The notes: a model not told the origin generated them from the sequence alone. A DNA stretch of 64,000 bases from Pseudomonas fulva (GCF_015680705.1 NZ_JADNYP010000003.1:62001-126000); one strand, 5' to 3'. Shown: positions 10,501 to 19,352, numbered from the stretch's first letter. Translations and numbers: made by a program.

Positions 10501-12214
10501 GCTTGCCTTGCTCAAGGATCTGCAAAAGCGCATCAGGGAAACCGTCGTTTACGATCTCAAGGCCCTGATCGATCACGGACTGGTGCATGACCAGACCGTG
10601 GCCGAAATCTTCACGCTCAGGCATGGCGAACAGCTGCTCGACGAGGCCGTCAAGACGCATCGCAGCGAGCTGCGGCAGGAGCTGCTGGAATACTGCGAGG
10701 TCTTCTACAACGAGATGGTGTCGCTGATCAACGCGGAAAGCCTCGACCAGTTGGCTGATGCGATCGCCATCCATCCCGAGGACGAAGCGGAGATCCAGCA
10801 GTACAAGCGCTACCGGGACGCGCTGGAGAAAGTGGTGAAGTGGGAAGCTGACCTGGTCGAGGTGTCCGGCCATTTCGATCGCCTACTGGAAGAGACGCTC
10901 AACGATCATTCGATCGTCTTCAGGCATGCCGAGAGCGGTACCAGGGTGTCCAAGCAGCAACGGCTGTCGGAGATCATCGAGAGGCGTCGACTCAATGCCG
11001 TCGACCTGGAGTTCCGTCTGCTGCTGGATCTGGGCGAGCTGAGCATCGATCGGCTGGCTGGAGCCGATGAGCGCACGCTCAGGAAGTTCGAGGCTCATCT
11101 GGCCGGCGATGCGCTGCACAGCGCAGGTGTGGCGCACGGTGAGCTGGCCGGCAGCGAACTGGGGCTCGAAGAGCGGATCAGCGTCCTCAACGGTGTGCTG
11201 GAAGCCTATGAGGAAGCTGCCGTATCGGCGGACTACCTGGGCAGCATAGCCACGCAGACCATTCGTGCGGACAAGCTCGAGCTCTATTGCAAGACGCTGG
11301 AAAGGCTCAAGGGCCATGCGGAAAGAGAACTCGAGGAAGCGGTGCGGGAGAAGGAACTGGCTACGCCTCGGCTCAGTCGCCCAGCGATCTATGCAAGTCG
11401 CGGAGGCAGGCGTCGGGTGGTCAGGACCCAGCGCGGGCGCAGCGTGGTCGGAACCGAGGTCGTGATAGACGGCATTTCCGTGGTGCAACAGCGTGACTCA
11501 CGCACCAACCGGGTACTCAAGACCTTTCACCGGCACGGCTCGGAGTGGCTGGAAGATGCAGGCAGCGCGGTGGAGACGCCTGGAACGGGTCAGGAGCCTG
11601 ATGCCTTGCGCCAACGGGGGCAGGCCTTGATAGCCGAGGTCGAGTCGGTCATCCGCCTGGCCCGCAAGTACGTCAGGACGGATGAACCGCATGGGCTGTC
11701 ATCGGTCATCGACCTGCATGTGGAAAAGCTGCTCGAGGTGCAGATGAAGCTGCCACGTGGAGAGCTCGACGCGGCCTTGCAACGTGCCCTGGCAGAGGCC
11801 ATCGAGCGCCTGCAGGCCGCACGCCGCGACCTGCTGATCGGGCTTTACCTGGCGACCAGCCATCCGACGGCCCAAAGCCTGCGCTTTCTCCATGAGCATG
11901 GCCAGGTGACCATCACGCGCGCGGGTGCGCGCAGGGCGCTGGGGCCGAACGACTATCTGGATGTCTACCAGATCCGCCGCCAGCCGGCGCCGGGGCAGTC
12001 CAGGGGCGAAGGTCTCTGGGAGGCGCATTTCCACTATCTCGAGGCGAGCGCACCGGCCCGGGCATTTCGCAAGGGGCACCTGAAACTGTGGTCGCAGCGC
12101 AATCTCGGGCGCGAAGCGCAGTTGCGCGCAGCGTCGACGGGCAGGGACCTGCTGGCCATCTACCGGGGGGACTTGCGGCCCGAACAGGTCGAGGGGCTGA
12201 TTCCCTTCGAATGA
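7544..12214 (+). CDS. Very large toxin-like protein (DUF6543 / dermonecrotic-toxin-like), function unproven
   Basis: A single 1,556-codon gene. ATG 7544 is chosen because AGGAG lies about 9 nt upstream; the frame stays open 23 codons further. No signal peptide is visible. The amino-terminal half is mixed and acidic. Two hydrophobic segments at about residues 700-770 could be a membrane-insertion region; a basic, probably coiled-coil stretch follows (about 925-965), then long helical sequence. Near residue 1495 comes FHYLEASAPARAF followed by HLKLWSQR. The overall architecture and this carboxy-terminal block resemble the very large Pseudomonas proteins annotated as dermonecrotic toxin domain / DUF6543; that is from memory, not a search. 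It stands alone between betT and yibQ, where I recall no equivalent in P. putida KT2440, so it is probably accessory. No immunity, secretion or chaperone gene is adjacent. I cannot identify a catalytic site. Confidence 0.6.
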   Translation: MTNRLDTARDYQQAVAAEFDARPTLRQVAGSEALKILAATHPAVAAANMPNAEPMVLLIPQIQSDASPSYPYWIRRPLVDALLDALLQGNTLRTLGVEGDEFMIASSDEYPFRDAQGPLLDEAISIQKQLDELDALLRRLVQTFCDAQVEYWAQASSLGASRDRWLQLTIKSALLQNLPLQGLDDQQLACVHGLLRGAKARPTVFALEARLECEGASHCLVLPNLLVQGEYDERMVLLWCAPSSVVRAFDSFEAFAAALHDELAEQYRFDLLTWTRYVLQGDPFAQQSALLLEAMLDAIRTVRYWQCSDAGTLQALFAVLSDPARAFIAGYRAVSEPSLPVPPGLRNASGADGFACQAILFELALAQAESAGCSSRDSVMDLHGYAAQRLRQALLEDHPDDANYLPDDLLLTLSIARATPGGASVGPGDGVVETAKVSLVDYAIGKLGRFQDALLTTVEHRHGQLIMHWLSTRYVDELVRRVDIGASYPAYVARSMDESEGKAQRIACFAREWRCALLSAALEAKLAGKLDEAALGCLLDYCRGHLDRDVPGVVLMPLAFRPDADAEQVDTVRGMYVLFSAEPAMVVLYRPLHAQEPIMMFQSLEELMKAIATTGELQDSVLDWLPEQARRVYAHGGFLEPHPLQPILDDSALLSRTGPAVLHASFWMHDVDARLYQANRDLLVELADRQSLSNLERRWALLVQGAWLLFDVASLVLRGPAAVVAWLVQGVAALQSDLPAITQGSTFERSAAIVDLLLGLGMILLHARLPRRSSSSTFLAASTTALGMMPRPRLTVGQSKAMSRQGGLRPAQALAARPGMHLDFSWRGAQGFNALAAAQRERLRGLRSAIDLRGAALEDSGLYKVGEQLYVAMMSDVYAVERSESGVRVIGAQGETGPWLRFAFGAWRVDAALRLRGGMPKSRVQLRREQNQQRLEALKHKEAGLIQQRNALAKTLGAHRNVLMDKAAQILDLEAVANPGDLQVRELALLKDLQKRIRETVVYDLKALIDHGLVHDQTVAEIFTLRHGEQLLDEAVKTHRSELRQELLEYCEVFYNEMVSLINAESLDQLADAIAIHPEDEAEIQQYKRYRDALEKVVKWEADLVEVSGHFDRLLEETLNDHSIVFRHAESGTRVSKQQRLSEIIERRRLNAVDLEFRLLLDLGELSIDRLAGADERTLRKFEAHLAGDALHSAGVAHGELAGSELGLEERISVLNGVLEAYEEAAVSADYLGSIATQTIRADKLELYCKTLERLKGHAERELEEAVREKELATPRLSRPAIYASRGGRRRVVRTQRGRSVVGTEVVIDGISVVQQRDSRTNRVLKTFHRHGSEWLEDAGSAVETPGTGQEPDALRQRGQALIAEVESVIRLARKYVRTDEPHGLSSVIDLHVEKLLEVQMKLPRGELDAALQRALAEAIERLQAARRDLLIGLYLATSHPTAQSLRFLHEHGQVTITRAGARRALGPNDYLDVYQIRRQPAPGQSRGEGLWEAHFHYLEASAPARAFRKGHLKLWSQRNLGREAQLRAASTGRDLLAIYRGDLRPEQVEGLIPFE

Positions 12215-12216
12215 TC

Positions 12217-12237
12217 GGCGCTGTCCCGGCTCAGCGC
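12217..12237. terminator. Weak hairpin between convergent genes
   Basis: GGCGCTG and CAGCGCC form a 7-bp stem around an 8-nt loop, just beyond the stop of the toxin-like gene and overlapping the end of yibQ. No T-tract follows, so termination activity is uncertain. Confidence 0.35.
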
Positions 12238-13001
12238 CCGGGGTACAGACCATGTCGACCATGGGCTGGCATGGCCAGGTTGCCGCGCTCGGCGATCATC
12301 TGGCGGATCTCGATCCATTCGATGCCCTGGCTCGCGAGGCGGGGCAGTTCTCGTTCCAGAACCGCGAGGGTCTGCGGGTAGGGATGACCGATCAGCACGG
12401 CGGAGCCTTGCCTGCGCGCCAGCTCGATGCCGAGGCGCAACTGCGCCAGGATGGCTTCGGGCGTGCGCACGTCATCGAGAAACACATCGCGGGACACATG
12501 GGCCAGGCCGATCGCCTGGGCCTTGGCCGCGGCGACGGTGGCCGCGCTGGTGCGACTGTCGACGAAGAACAGTCCGCGTCCTTGCAGCTCGCGCATCAGC
12601 CAGGCCATCGGCGCGGCCTGCGAGGTCATGCGGCTGCCCATGTGATTGTTGAGACCTGCGGCGAACGGCACTTTCGCCAAGGCCGCGTCCAGTCGTCGCG
12701 ACAGCGCTTCGACCGGCGCGCCTGGATGCCAGGCGTAAGGGCCGGTCGCCGGCTCCATGGGCATGTGCAGGATCACGGTCCTGCCGGCCTTGTGCGCCTG
12801 GCGGGCGAAATTGGTGGCGTGGGGCGTATCGGGCATGATCGCCACGGCCACCGGGCCCGGTAGCGCCAGGACCCGGTTGTCGCGCTCGATGTTCTGGCCC
12901 AGGTCATCGATGATCAGGCTCAGGTAGGCCTTGGTGGGCGCGGGCGCAGCGTGGGCACTACCCGCCAGCAGCACGGCCAGCAGCAACGACATCAGGCGCA
13001 T
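12231..13001 (-). CDS. yibQ: Divergent polysaccharide deacetylase, YibQ/DUF610 family
   Basis: A 256-residue exported protein. The start ATG 13001 gives a clean signal peptide (RLMSLLLAVLLAGSAHA, cleaved before APAPT). The alternative TTG at 13013 overlaps the ctpA stop (TTGA) and would add MNRP. The mature part has the divergent polysaccharide deacetylase fold signatures LIIDDLGQN, MEPATGPYAWHPG, LNNHMGSRMT, FVDSRTS and LIGHPYPQTL. It likely acts on envelope glycan or polysaccharide in the periplasm; the substrate is unknown. It is the last gene of gpmI-envC-ctpA-yibQ, an arrangement shared across gammaproteobacteria that links it to cell-wall maintenance. Confidence 0.85.
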   Translation of the reverse strand: MRLMSLLLAVLLAGSAHAAPAPTKAYLSLIIDDLGQNIERDNRVLALPGPVAVAIMPDTPHATNFARQAHKAGRTVILHMPMEPATGPYAWHPGAPVEALSRRLDAALAKVPFAAGLNNHMGSRMTSQAAPMAWLMRELQGRGLFFVDSRTSAATVAAAKAQAIGLAHVSRDVFLDDVRTPEAILAQLRLGIELARRQGSAVLIGHPYPQTLAVLERELPRLASQGIEWIEIRQMIAERGNLAMPAHGRHGLYPGR

Positions 13002-13009
13002 GGGGCGAT

Positions 13010-14326
13010 TCAACTGCCTTTGGTGATGTTCAGGCCCTTGAGCAGGCTCAGGGCCTGGCTGAGCTGGAAGTCATCGTCCTGTGGTCGTTGCTTGCGCTTG
13101 CCGCCACCGGACGGCCGATCGGCACCGCCGTTGCCGTTGCCCAGGTGGCCTTGCAGGTCGGCCTCCTTGAAGTTTTCCAGGTCGGCCTCGGCGGTGAGCT
13201 TGGCCGGACGCACCTCGATGTCCGGAACGATGCCCTGGGCCTGGATGGAGCGCCCATTGGGCGTGAAGTACAGCGCAGTGGTCAGCTTGAGCGCACGGTC
13301 ATTGTTCAGCGGCAGCACGGTCTGCACCGAGCCTTTGCCGAAACTGTCGGTACCCATCAGCACCGCACGCTTCTGGTCCTGCAAGGCGCCGGCGACGATT
13401 TCCGAGGCCGAGGCACTGCCACCGTTGATCAGCACCACCATCGGCACGCCTTCGCTGGCGTCGGCGGCATCGGCGGAGAAGCGCAGCTCGGAGTTGGCGA
13501 TGCGCCCCTTGGTATAGACGATCAGCCCCTTGGTCAGGAAATGGTCGGCCACTTCGACCGCCGACTGCAGCACGCCGCCTGGGTTGTTGCGCAGGTCCAG
13601 GACGATGCCGCGCAGCTTCTTGCCGTTGTCCTTGCGCAGCCTGGCCAGTGCCTTGCCGACCTCTTCGCCGGTCTTGACCTGGAACTGGGTGACGCGAATG
13701 TAGCCGTAGTCGCTTTCCAGCAGCTGGCTCTTGACGCTCTTGACCTGAATGACCGCACGGGCCAGCGTCACGTCGAACGGACTGCCGCCGTCGCGAACCA
13801 GGGTCAAGGTGATCTTTTCGCCGATCTTGCCTCGCATCTTGTCCACGGCCTCGGTCATGGACTGGCCGCGGGTCGGTTGGCCATTGATCTTGACGATCAG
13901 GTCACCCGCCTGGATCCCGGCACGCGAAGCCGGCGTGTCGTCGATTGGCGAAACCACCTTGACGAAGTTGTCCTCCATGCCGACCTCGATTCCCAGGCCA
14001 CCGAACTCGCCGCTGGTGCTTTCCTGCAGCTCTTGGAAATCCTCGGGGCCGAGATAGGCCGAGTGCGGGTCCAGGTTGCTGAGCATGCCCTTGATGGCGT
14101 TTTCCAGCAGAGTCTTGTCGTCGACCGGCTCCACGTAGGCGGCCTTGATGCGGTCCATGACTTCGGCGAAGGTGCGCAGTTCATCCAGCGGCAGTGGCGC
14201 CTTGGCGGTGACCTCGGTGGCCGGGACCGAAGCCGACCTGGCCGGCTCGGCGGCGAGGGCGGCTGGCCCACCGAGCGCCAGGGTCATGGCCAGGGCCAGT
14301 TGAGAGAGGCGAGGCGAATGCAACAT
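13010..14326 (-). CDS. ctpA: Carboxy-terminal processing protease CtpA (S41 family)
   Basis: A 438-residue periplasmic protease with a signal peptide (first about 25 residues, ending ALAA). Next come a PDZ domain (FGGLGIEV to about VTLARA) and the S41 serine protease core. The nucleophile serine is in NGGSASASEIVAGAL, and the lysine general base in TDSFGKGSVQT. In Pseudomonas, Ctp proteases degrade or trim cell-wall hydrolases and lipoprotein adaptors; which substrate applies here is inferred. A glycine/lysine-rich low-complexity stretch (GNGNGGADRPSGGGKRKQR) precedes the last 25 residues. The stop overlaps a possible TTG start of yibQ. Confidence 0.93.
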   Translation of the reverse strand: MLHSPRLSQLALAMTLALGGPAALAAEPARSASVPATEVTAKAPLPLDELRTFAEVMDRIKAAYVEPVDDKTLLENAIKGMLSNLDPHSAYLGPEDFQELQESTSGEFGGLGIEVGMEDNFVKVVSPIDDTPASRAGIQAGDLIVKINGQPTRGQSMTEAVDKMRGKIGEKITLTLVRDGGSPFDVTLARAVIQVKSVKSQLLESDYGYIRVTQFQVKTGEEVGKALARLRKDNGKKLRGIVLDLRNNPGGVLQSAVEVADHFLTKGLIVYTKGRIANSELRFSADAADASEGVPMVVLINGGSASASEIVAGALQDQKRAVLMGTDSFGKGSVQTVLPLNNDRALKLTTALYFTPNGRSIQAQGIVPDIEVRPAKLTAEADLENFKEADLQGHLGNGNGGADRPSGGGKRKQRPQDDDFQLSQALSLLKGLNITKGS

Positions 14327-14418
14327 GTCGAACGAACTCCTGATCCTGGTATCGCTCCCGCGGGAGCATCGGTGCGGCCAGTGCCTGCGTCACACCGTCT
14401 GATGAACGAATACGCCTT

Positions 14419-15696
14419 CTAACCTCGACACCATTGCGCCGGATCGCTCGGGCGGCCCTGCTGGCGGATGGCGAAGTACAGCCCCGCGCTTTCCTGGCCA
14501 CCACTGTTGCCTACGGTGGAAATCGCTTCGCCGGCCTTGACGATGTCGCCAGCGCTCTTGAGCAGGCTCTGGTTGTGGCCATACAGGCTCAGGTAGCCAT
14601 TGCCGTGATCGAGGATGACCAGAAGCCCGGCACCGCGCAACCAGTCGGCGAAGACCACGCGCCCGCCATGTACGGCACGTACCCGGCTGCCCAGTGGCGC
14701 GCCGATCATCACGCCATCCCACTTGGCCCTGGAGTCGCCACCTCGGGCATCGCCGAAGCGCGCCAGCAATCGACCATCGACCGGCCATGGAAGTTTTCCC
14801 CGCGCGGCAGAAAAAGCACCGCCATAGGTCTCGCCACCACTGCTCACCCGCGGGCCGGCGGCGCTGCGTGGCGGGCGCGGCGTCTCGGCGTCGCGGCTGG
14901 CCAGTGCCTCGCGCTCGCGTCTTTCCCGTTCCTGGCGAGCGAGCAATGCACGCTGGCGCGCTTGCTCGGCTTCGCGAGCCTGGCGGGCCAAGGTTTCCTC
15001 GATGGTCTTGAGCACGCGGCTCAGTTGCGCCTGGTCCTGCTGGCGGGCCTGCAGCTTGCGATCGCGGTCCTTCATGTCGTTGTCGAGCCTGGCCAGCACC
15101 TGCCTGCGCTCGCTGCGTACCTGTTCGAGTTCCTGGCGACGGCTGTCGAGGTTGCCGCGCTGGGCCAGCAACTGGGCTTGCTGGCGAGCGATGTCCTGCT
15201 CGACGCCGGCCAGCTCGTGCAGCGTCTCGTTGAAGGCGTGCAACTGTTCCAGCCGCGCCTTGCTCAGGTAGTCGTAGTAGGTCAGGGTGCGAGCGAACTT
15301 CTCCGGGTTCTGCTGGTTGAGCAGCAGCTTGAGGTATTCCTCACGGCCGTTCTGATAAGCGGAACGGGCCTGGATGGCGATCAGCCTCTGCTGCTCAATG
15401 CGTGCGCTCTGGAGTTTTTTTTTCTCGATATCAAGGCGCTCCAGCTCGCCTTCGGTCTTTTTTAGCTCTTGCTGCAGTGCCTCCACCTGTTGCTCGAGCT
15501 TGCCGATGTCGGTCTCGGTGGTCTTGAGGTCCTTCTGCACGCCGGATTTCTCTGCCTGCAGCTTGTCGAGCACTTTCTTGAGTTCGGCGATATCCTGACG
15601 CGTGGCTTCCAGCTGTTGCTGGGTCTGCGCGCGCTCGTCGGCGAACGCCGGGCTCAGCAGGCAGGTCAGGGCGAGAGGGATCAGGGCGCGAAGCAT
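14419..15696 (-). CDS. envC: Murein hydrolase activator EnvC
   Basis: 425 residues. A signal peptide (cleaved after about residue 19, SPAFA-DE) precedes a very long coiled coil (about 20-280, rich in Q, E, K, R) and a carboxy-terminal LytM/M23 domain (about 305-425). The LytM domain lacks normal zinc ligands: KWDGVMIGAP stands where an HxxxD would be, although DHGNGYLSLYGH is kept. This degenerate form is characteristic of EnvC, which activates amidases at the division septum through FtsEX rather than cleaving peptidoglycan itself. It follows gpmI and precedes ctpA. Confidence 0.93.
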   Translation of the reverse strand: MLRALIPLALTCLLSPAFADERAQTQQQLEATRQDIAELKKVLDKLQAEKSGVQKDLKTTETDIGKLEQQVEALQQELKKTEGELERLDIEKKKLQSARIEQQRLIAIQARSAYQNGREEYLKLLLNQQNPEKFARTLTYYDYLSKARLEQLHAFNETLHELAGVEQDIARQQAQLLAQRGNLDSRRQELEQVRSERRQVLARLDNDMKDRDRKLQARQQDQAQLSRVLKTIEETLARQAREAEQARQRALLARQERERREREALASRDAETPRPPRSAAGPRVSSGGETYGGAFSAARGKLPWPVDGRLLARFGDARGGDSRAKWDGVMIGAPLGSRVRAVHGGRVVFADWLRGAGLLVILDHGNGYLSLYGHNQSLLKSAGDIVKAGEAISTVGNSGGQESAGLYFAIRQQGRPSDPAQWCRG

Positions 15697-15859
15697 GGAC
15701 TGGGCATACCGGGGATGGAGTTCGGCCTAGTATGCCCGCCATGGCGCGCAAAAAAAACGCTTCGCTGTATCAGCGGCACGCCTGCGGTCGCCAATGCGAA
15801 GACCAGAGACGAATCAGTGCGCTGGCCGGTATGCCCGTTCCGCATCGACCGGCCGCGAT

Positions 15860-15876
15860 GGGGGCGCGACGCCCCC
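15860..15876. repeat. GC-rich hairpin, REP-like, after gpmI
   Basis: GGGGGCG, loop CGA, CGCCCCC form a 7-bp perfect stem beside a CGGCCGCGATGGGGGC-like string typical of Pseudomonas REP units, 10 bp beyond the gpmI stop. It lacks a T-tract; it may act as a transcript stabiliser rather than a terminator. Confidence 0.45.
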
Positions 15877-15886
15877 GCGAGGCTGA

Positions 15887-17422
15887 TCAGGCATCGACCA
15901 GGATCGAGCTCCCGGTCATCTCCGCGGGCTTTTCCAGCCCCAGCAGCTTGAGCATGGTCGGTGCCACGTCGGCCAGCACGCCACCCTCGCGAACCTTGAG
16001 GTTGCGCTTGCCGACGTAGATGAACGGTACCGGCTCGGTGGTGTGCGCCGTATGCGCCTGTCCGGTGCACTCATCTTCCATCTGCTCGACATTGCCGTGG
16101 TCGGCAGTGATCAGCGCCTCGCCACCGACTTTCTCGAGCGCCTCGACGATGCGGCCCACGCAGGTGTCGAGCGCCTCGACCGCCTTGACTGCCGCTTCGA
16201 ACACGCCCGTGTGGCCAACCATGTCGCCGTTGGCGTAGTTGACCACGATCACGTCGAAGCGCTGCTGCTCGATGGCCTCGACGATACGGTCGGTCACCTG
16301 CGGGGCATTCATCTCCGGCTGCAGGTCATAGGTGGCGACCTTCGGCGATGGGATCAGGATGCGCTCCTCGCCTTCGAACGGTTCCTCGCGACCACCCGAG
16401 AAGAAGAAGGTGACATGGGCGTACTTCTCGGTCTCGGCGATCCGCAGCTGGGTCTTGCCATGCTTGGCCAGGTATTCGCCCAGGACGTTGTCCAGACTCG
16501 CCGGAGCGAACGCCGCTGGCGCCGGGATCTTGGCCGAATACTGGGTCAGGCCGATGAAGGCGGCGAGCTTGGGCATCCGCGCACGCGGGAACTCGGCGAA
16601 GTCGGGCTCGACGAACACGCGTGACAGCTCGCGGGCACGGTCGGCGCGGAAGTTCATGAACACCACGGCGTCGCCGTCCTCGACCTTGGCCGCCTCGCCG
16701 ATGCGCGTGGCCTTGACGAACTCGTCGCTCTCGTCGCGCGCATAAGCCGCTTCGAGGCCGGCGAGAGCGCTGTCGGCGCTGTATTCGGCCACGCTGTCGA
16801 CGATCAGGTCGTAGGCTGCGCTGACACGCTCCCAGCGGTTGTCGCGGTCCATGGCGAAATAGCGGCCGATCAGGCTGGCGATACGGCCCTTGCCCAGGCG
16901 CGCGAAGGTGTCGTCGAGCAGCTCGATGGAAGCCTTGGCACTGCGGGGTGCGGTATCGCGGCCATCGAGGAAGGCATGCAGGTAGATCTTTTCGGCGCCG
17001 CGGCGCGCAGCCAGCTCGACCATCGCCACCAGATGGTCCTGATGGCTATGCACGCCACCGTCGGACAGCAGCCCGAGCACGTGGACCGCCTTGCCAGCTG
17101 CCACGGCCTTGTCCACCGCTTCGGTGAGCACCGGGTTGTCGAAGAAATCGCCATCGCGGATGGCCTTGGTCACTCGCGTGAAGTCCTGGTACACCACGCG
17201 CCCTGCGCCAAGGTTCATGTGCCCGACTTCCGAGTTGCCCATCTGGCCGTCCGGCAACCCGACATCCATGCCGGAGCCGGAAATCAGGCCATGCGGCCGG
17301 GTTGCGCGCAGGCGATCGTAGACCGGCGTGCTGGCCGCGTGGATGGCGTTGTATTCAGGGCTTTCGCTGTGGCCGAATCCATCCAGGATGATCAGGACCA
17401 GGGGTTTGGGCGTGCTCGTCAT
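15887..17422 (-). CDS. gpmI: 2,3-bisphosphoglycerate-independent phosphoglycerate mutase
   Basis: A 511-residue Mn-dependent phosphoglycerate mutase interconverting 3- and 2-phosphoglycerate in lower glycolysis and gluconeogenesis. ATG 17422 ([19 protein letters not shown]) is preferred to GTG 17431, as it gives the family amino terminus and length. The alkaline-phosphatase-like metal motifs are present: LDGFG near the start, [14 protein letters not shown] with the phosphoserine, and [11 protein letters not shown] near the end. It is the first gene of the gpmI-envC-ctpA-yibQ run. Confidence 0.96.
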   Translation of the reverse strand: MTSTPKPLVLIILDGFGHSESPEYNAIHAASTPVYDRLRATRPHGLISGSGMDVGLPDGQMGNSEVGHMNLGAGRVVYQDFTRVTKAIRDGDFFDNPVLTEAVDKAVAAGKAVHVLGLLSDGGVHSHQDHLVAMVELAARRGAEKIYLHAFLDGRDTAPRSAKASIELLDDTFARLGKGRIASLIGRYFAMDRDNRWERVSAAYDLIVDSVAEYSADSALAGLEAAYARDESDEFVKATRIGEAAKVEDGDAVVFMNFRADRARELSRVFVEPDFAEFPRARMPKLAAFIGLTQYSAKIPAPAAFAPASLDNVLGEYLAKHGKTQLRIAETEKYAHVTFFFSGGREEPFEGEERILIPSPKVATYDLQPEMNAPQVTDRIVEAIEQQRFDVIVVNYANGDMVGHTGVFEAAVKAVEALDTCVGRIVEALEKVGGEALITADHGNVEQMEDECTGQAHTAHTTEPVPFIYVGKRNLKVREGGVLADVAPTMLKLLGLEKPAEMTGSSILVDA

Positions 17423-17562
17423 CGATCCCACTCGCGCTTGTCAAAGATGATAAAGACACGCATTTTAGGGCAAATTCGCCAAGGTTGACGAATATTCCTC
17501 CTGCATTCGGGCAGGTACCGACAAACTGCCGGTCGTCGAGAGCCCGACCTGTCCTTCGGACT

Positions 17563-17590
17563 TTGGCCCATCTGGGGCGAAGTGTATACT
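17563..17590 (+). promoter_or_regulatory. Probable sigma-70 promoter of the rhodanese-grxC-secB genes
   Basis: TTGGCC, 16-bp spacer, TATACT, ending 33 bp before the ATG at 17623, in the divergent gap with gpmI. The -10 is good and the -35 moderate. Confidence 0.5.
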
Positions 17591-17622
17591 GGCCGGCATT
17601 TTCAATCGCCTGGAACACCCCG

Positions 17623-18036
17623 ATGGTTGCTAACCTGATTCAATTCGCGACAAACCACTTCATTCTGGTGGCGATCTTCTTCGTTCTGCTGATCCTGCTG
17701 TTGGTCAATGAAATCCGTCGCGGCGGTCAGAGCCTGAGCAACGGCCAGCTGACCGCGCTGGTCAACGCCGACAAGGGCGTGGTCATCGACATCCGCCCGG
17801 CCAAGGAGTACGCCACCGGCCATATCGTCGGCGCGCTCAACATCCCGCAGGACAAGTTGGCCAAGCGCATGCCCGAGCTGGAGAAACACAAGTCCAAGAC
17901 CTTGATCCTGGTCGACAGCATGGGCCAGCATTCCGGTACGCTCTGCCGCGAGCTGCTCAAGTCCGGCTTCACCGCAGCCAAGCTCAGTGGCGGTGTATCC
18001 AGCTGGAAAGCCGACAACCTGCCATTGGTGAAGTGA
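17623..18036 (+). CDS. Membrane-anchored rhodanese-like protein (YibN type)
   Basis: 137 residues: one amino-terminal membrane span (about 8-27, FILVAIFFVLLILLLV), then a rhodanese-fold domain (VVIDIRPAKEYATGHIVGA ... LSGGVSSWKADNLPLV). In active sulfurtransferases a cysteine opens the catalytic loop. Here the loop reads VDSMGQHSG with no cysteine, so it is probably not a classical rhodanese and may instead bind a partner. It lies one base upstream of grxC, then secB, a conserved neighbourhood in pseudomonads; a role around membrane proteins or redox is only suggested by context. Confidence 0.88.
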   Translation: MVANLIQFATNHFILVAIFFVLLILLLVNEIRRGGQSLSNGQLTALVNADKGVVIDIRPAKEYATGHIVGALNIPQDKLAKRMPELEKHKSKTLILVDSMGQHSGTLCRELLKSGFTAAKLSGGVSSWKADNLPLVK

Positions 18037-18037
18037 T

Positions 18038-18292
18038 ATGAAACCCGTCATCGTCTATTCCAGCGACTATTGCCCCTATTGCATCCGCGCCAAGCAGCTG
18101 CTCAACAGCAAAGGCGTCGCCTTCGAGGAAATCCGGGTCGACGGCAAGCCGCAGCTGCGCGCCGAGATGAGCCAGAAGGCAGGCCGCACCTCGGTTCCGC
18201 AGATCTGGATAGGCGACACCCATGTCGGCGGTTGCGATGACCTCTTTGCCCTCGAGCGGGCCGGCAAGCTTGACGGCTTGCTCCAGGCCTGA
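18038..18292 (+). CDS. grxC: Glutaredoxin 3
   Basis: An 84-residue cytoplasmic dithiol glutaredoxin with the CPYC active site in [13 protein letters not shown]. The glutathione-binding [19 protein letters not shown] segment (cis-proline after valine) is present. It reduces protein disulfides and mixed disulfides using glutathione. It lies 1 bp after the rhodanese-like gene, so it is almost certainly cotranscribed. Confidence 0.95.
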   Translation: MKPVIVYSSDYCPYCIRAKQLLNSKGVAFEEIRVDGKPQLRAEMSQKAGRTSVPQIWIGDTHVGGCDDLFALERAGKLDGLLQA

Positions 18293-18327
18293 CGCACGTT
18301 CGCCCCAAACATCAGAAAGGATCTGCC

Positions 18328-18810
18328 ATGACCGACCAACAGAACAACGGCGCAGCCGAAGACAACTCCCCGCAATTCTCGATGCAGCGCATCTATGTGC
18401 GCGACCTTTCGTTCGAGGCACCGAAAAGCCCGGCGATCTTCCGCCAGCAATGGGAACCGAGTGTTTCGCTGGACCTCAACACCAAGCAGAAGACGCTCGA
18501 GGGCGACTTCCACGAAGTGGTGCTGACCCTTTCGGTTACCGTCAAGAACGGCGAGGAAGTGGCCTTCATCGCCGAAGTCCAGCAGGCCGGCATCTTCCTG
18601 ATCAAAAACCTTGACGCGGCCTCGATGAGCCACACCCTGGGTGCGTTCTGCCCGAACATCTTGTTCCCGTACGCACGCGAGACCCTCGACAGCCTGGTCA
18701 CCCGTGGCTCGTTCCCGGCGTTGATGCTTTCGCCGGTCAACTTCGACGCCCTGTATGCCCAGGAAATGCAGCGCATGCAGGAAGCTGGCGAGGCACCGTC
18801 GCTGCAGTGA
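18328..18810 (+). CDS. secB: Protein-export chaperone SecB
   Basis: 160 residues. SecB is a homotetrameric cytoplasmic chaperone that keeps preproteins unfolded and delivers them to SecA. The family core is clear: [19 protein letters not shown] (here with FSMQR), a [12 protein letters not shown] strand, [31 protein letters not shown] and [30 protein letters not shown]-type ribosome site precedes ATG 18328. It is third in the rhodanese-grxC-secB series and is closed by a strong terminator. Confidence 0.96.
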   Translation: MTDQQNNGAAEDNSPQFSMQRIYVRDLSFEAPKSPAIFRQQWEPSVSLDLNTKQKTLEGDFHEVVLTLSVTVKNGEEVAFIAEVQQAGIFLIKNLDAASMSHTLGAFCPNILFPYARETLDSLVTRGSFPALMLSPVNFDALYAQEMQRMQEAGEAPSLQ

Positions 18811-18832
18811 CGTGACGCCGCGTGCTGGGCAG

Positions 18833-18858
18833 AAAAGCGCCTTGCGGGGCGCTTTTTT
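18833..18858. terminator. Bidirectional terminator between secB and trmL
   Basis: AAAAGCGCC, loop TTGCGG, GGCGCTTTTTT. The A-tract on one side and the T-tract on the other make it usable from both convergent genes. Confidence 0.9.
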
Positions 18859-18896
18859 CATGGCCGTCGGACAGGGACCCGGTGCTTGCGGCAGGT

Positions 18897-19352
18897 TCAG
18901 GCAAAGCCTTGTTGGCGCCAGGCCTCGTAGACCGTCACGGCCACGGTGTTGGACAGGTTCAGGCTTCTGCATCCTGGCTGCATCGGCAGGCGTAGACGCT
19001 GCTGCGCGGGCAGGTTGTCGAGGATCTCGGTGGGCAGCCCACGGCTTTCCGGGCCGAACAACAAGGCATCGCCTGGCTGGAAGGCGACTTCATGGTACGG
19101 ATGCGAGGCTTTGGTGGTGAAGGCGAACAGGCGTGGCTGGCCGAGGCTTTCCAGGCAGGCGGCCAGGCTCTCGTGACGCTTGAGCGTGGCATACTCATGG
19201 TAGTCCAGCCCGGCGCGGCGCAAGCGCTTGTCGTCCAGCTCGAAGCCGAGCGGCTCGATCAGGTGCAGGTCGCAGCCGCTGTTGGCACAGAGCCGGATGA
19301 TGTTGCCGGTGTTGGGCGGGATTTCTGGTTGAAAAAGGATGACATGAAACAT
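18897..19352 (-). CDS. trmL: tRNA (cytidine(34)-2'-O)-methyltransferase TrmL
   Basis: A 151-residue SPOUT methyltransferase that 2'-O-methylates the wobble base of tRNA-Leu isoacceptors. The SPOUT trefoil-knot motifs are present: [19 protein letters not shown] near the amino end, [11 protein letters not shown] in the middle and [18 protein letters not shown] at the end. ATG 19352 has TGGAG 8 nt upstream. Its start codon overlaps that of the opposite-strand gene in the string CATG. Confidence 0.95.
   Translation of the reverse strand: MFHVILFQPEIPPNTGNIIRLCANSGCDLHLIEPLGFELDDKRLRRAGLDYHEYATLKRHESLAACLESLGQPRLFAFTTKASHPYHEVAFQPGDALLFGPESRGLPTEILDNLPAQQRLRLPMQPGCRSLNLSNTVAVTVYEAWRQQGFA

Noticed and set aside
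17623..18036. Longer start of the rhodanese-like gene (from about 17485)
   Set aside because: The upstream extension overlaps the predicted promoter and has no ribosome site; ATG 17623 places the membrane span correctly.
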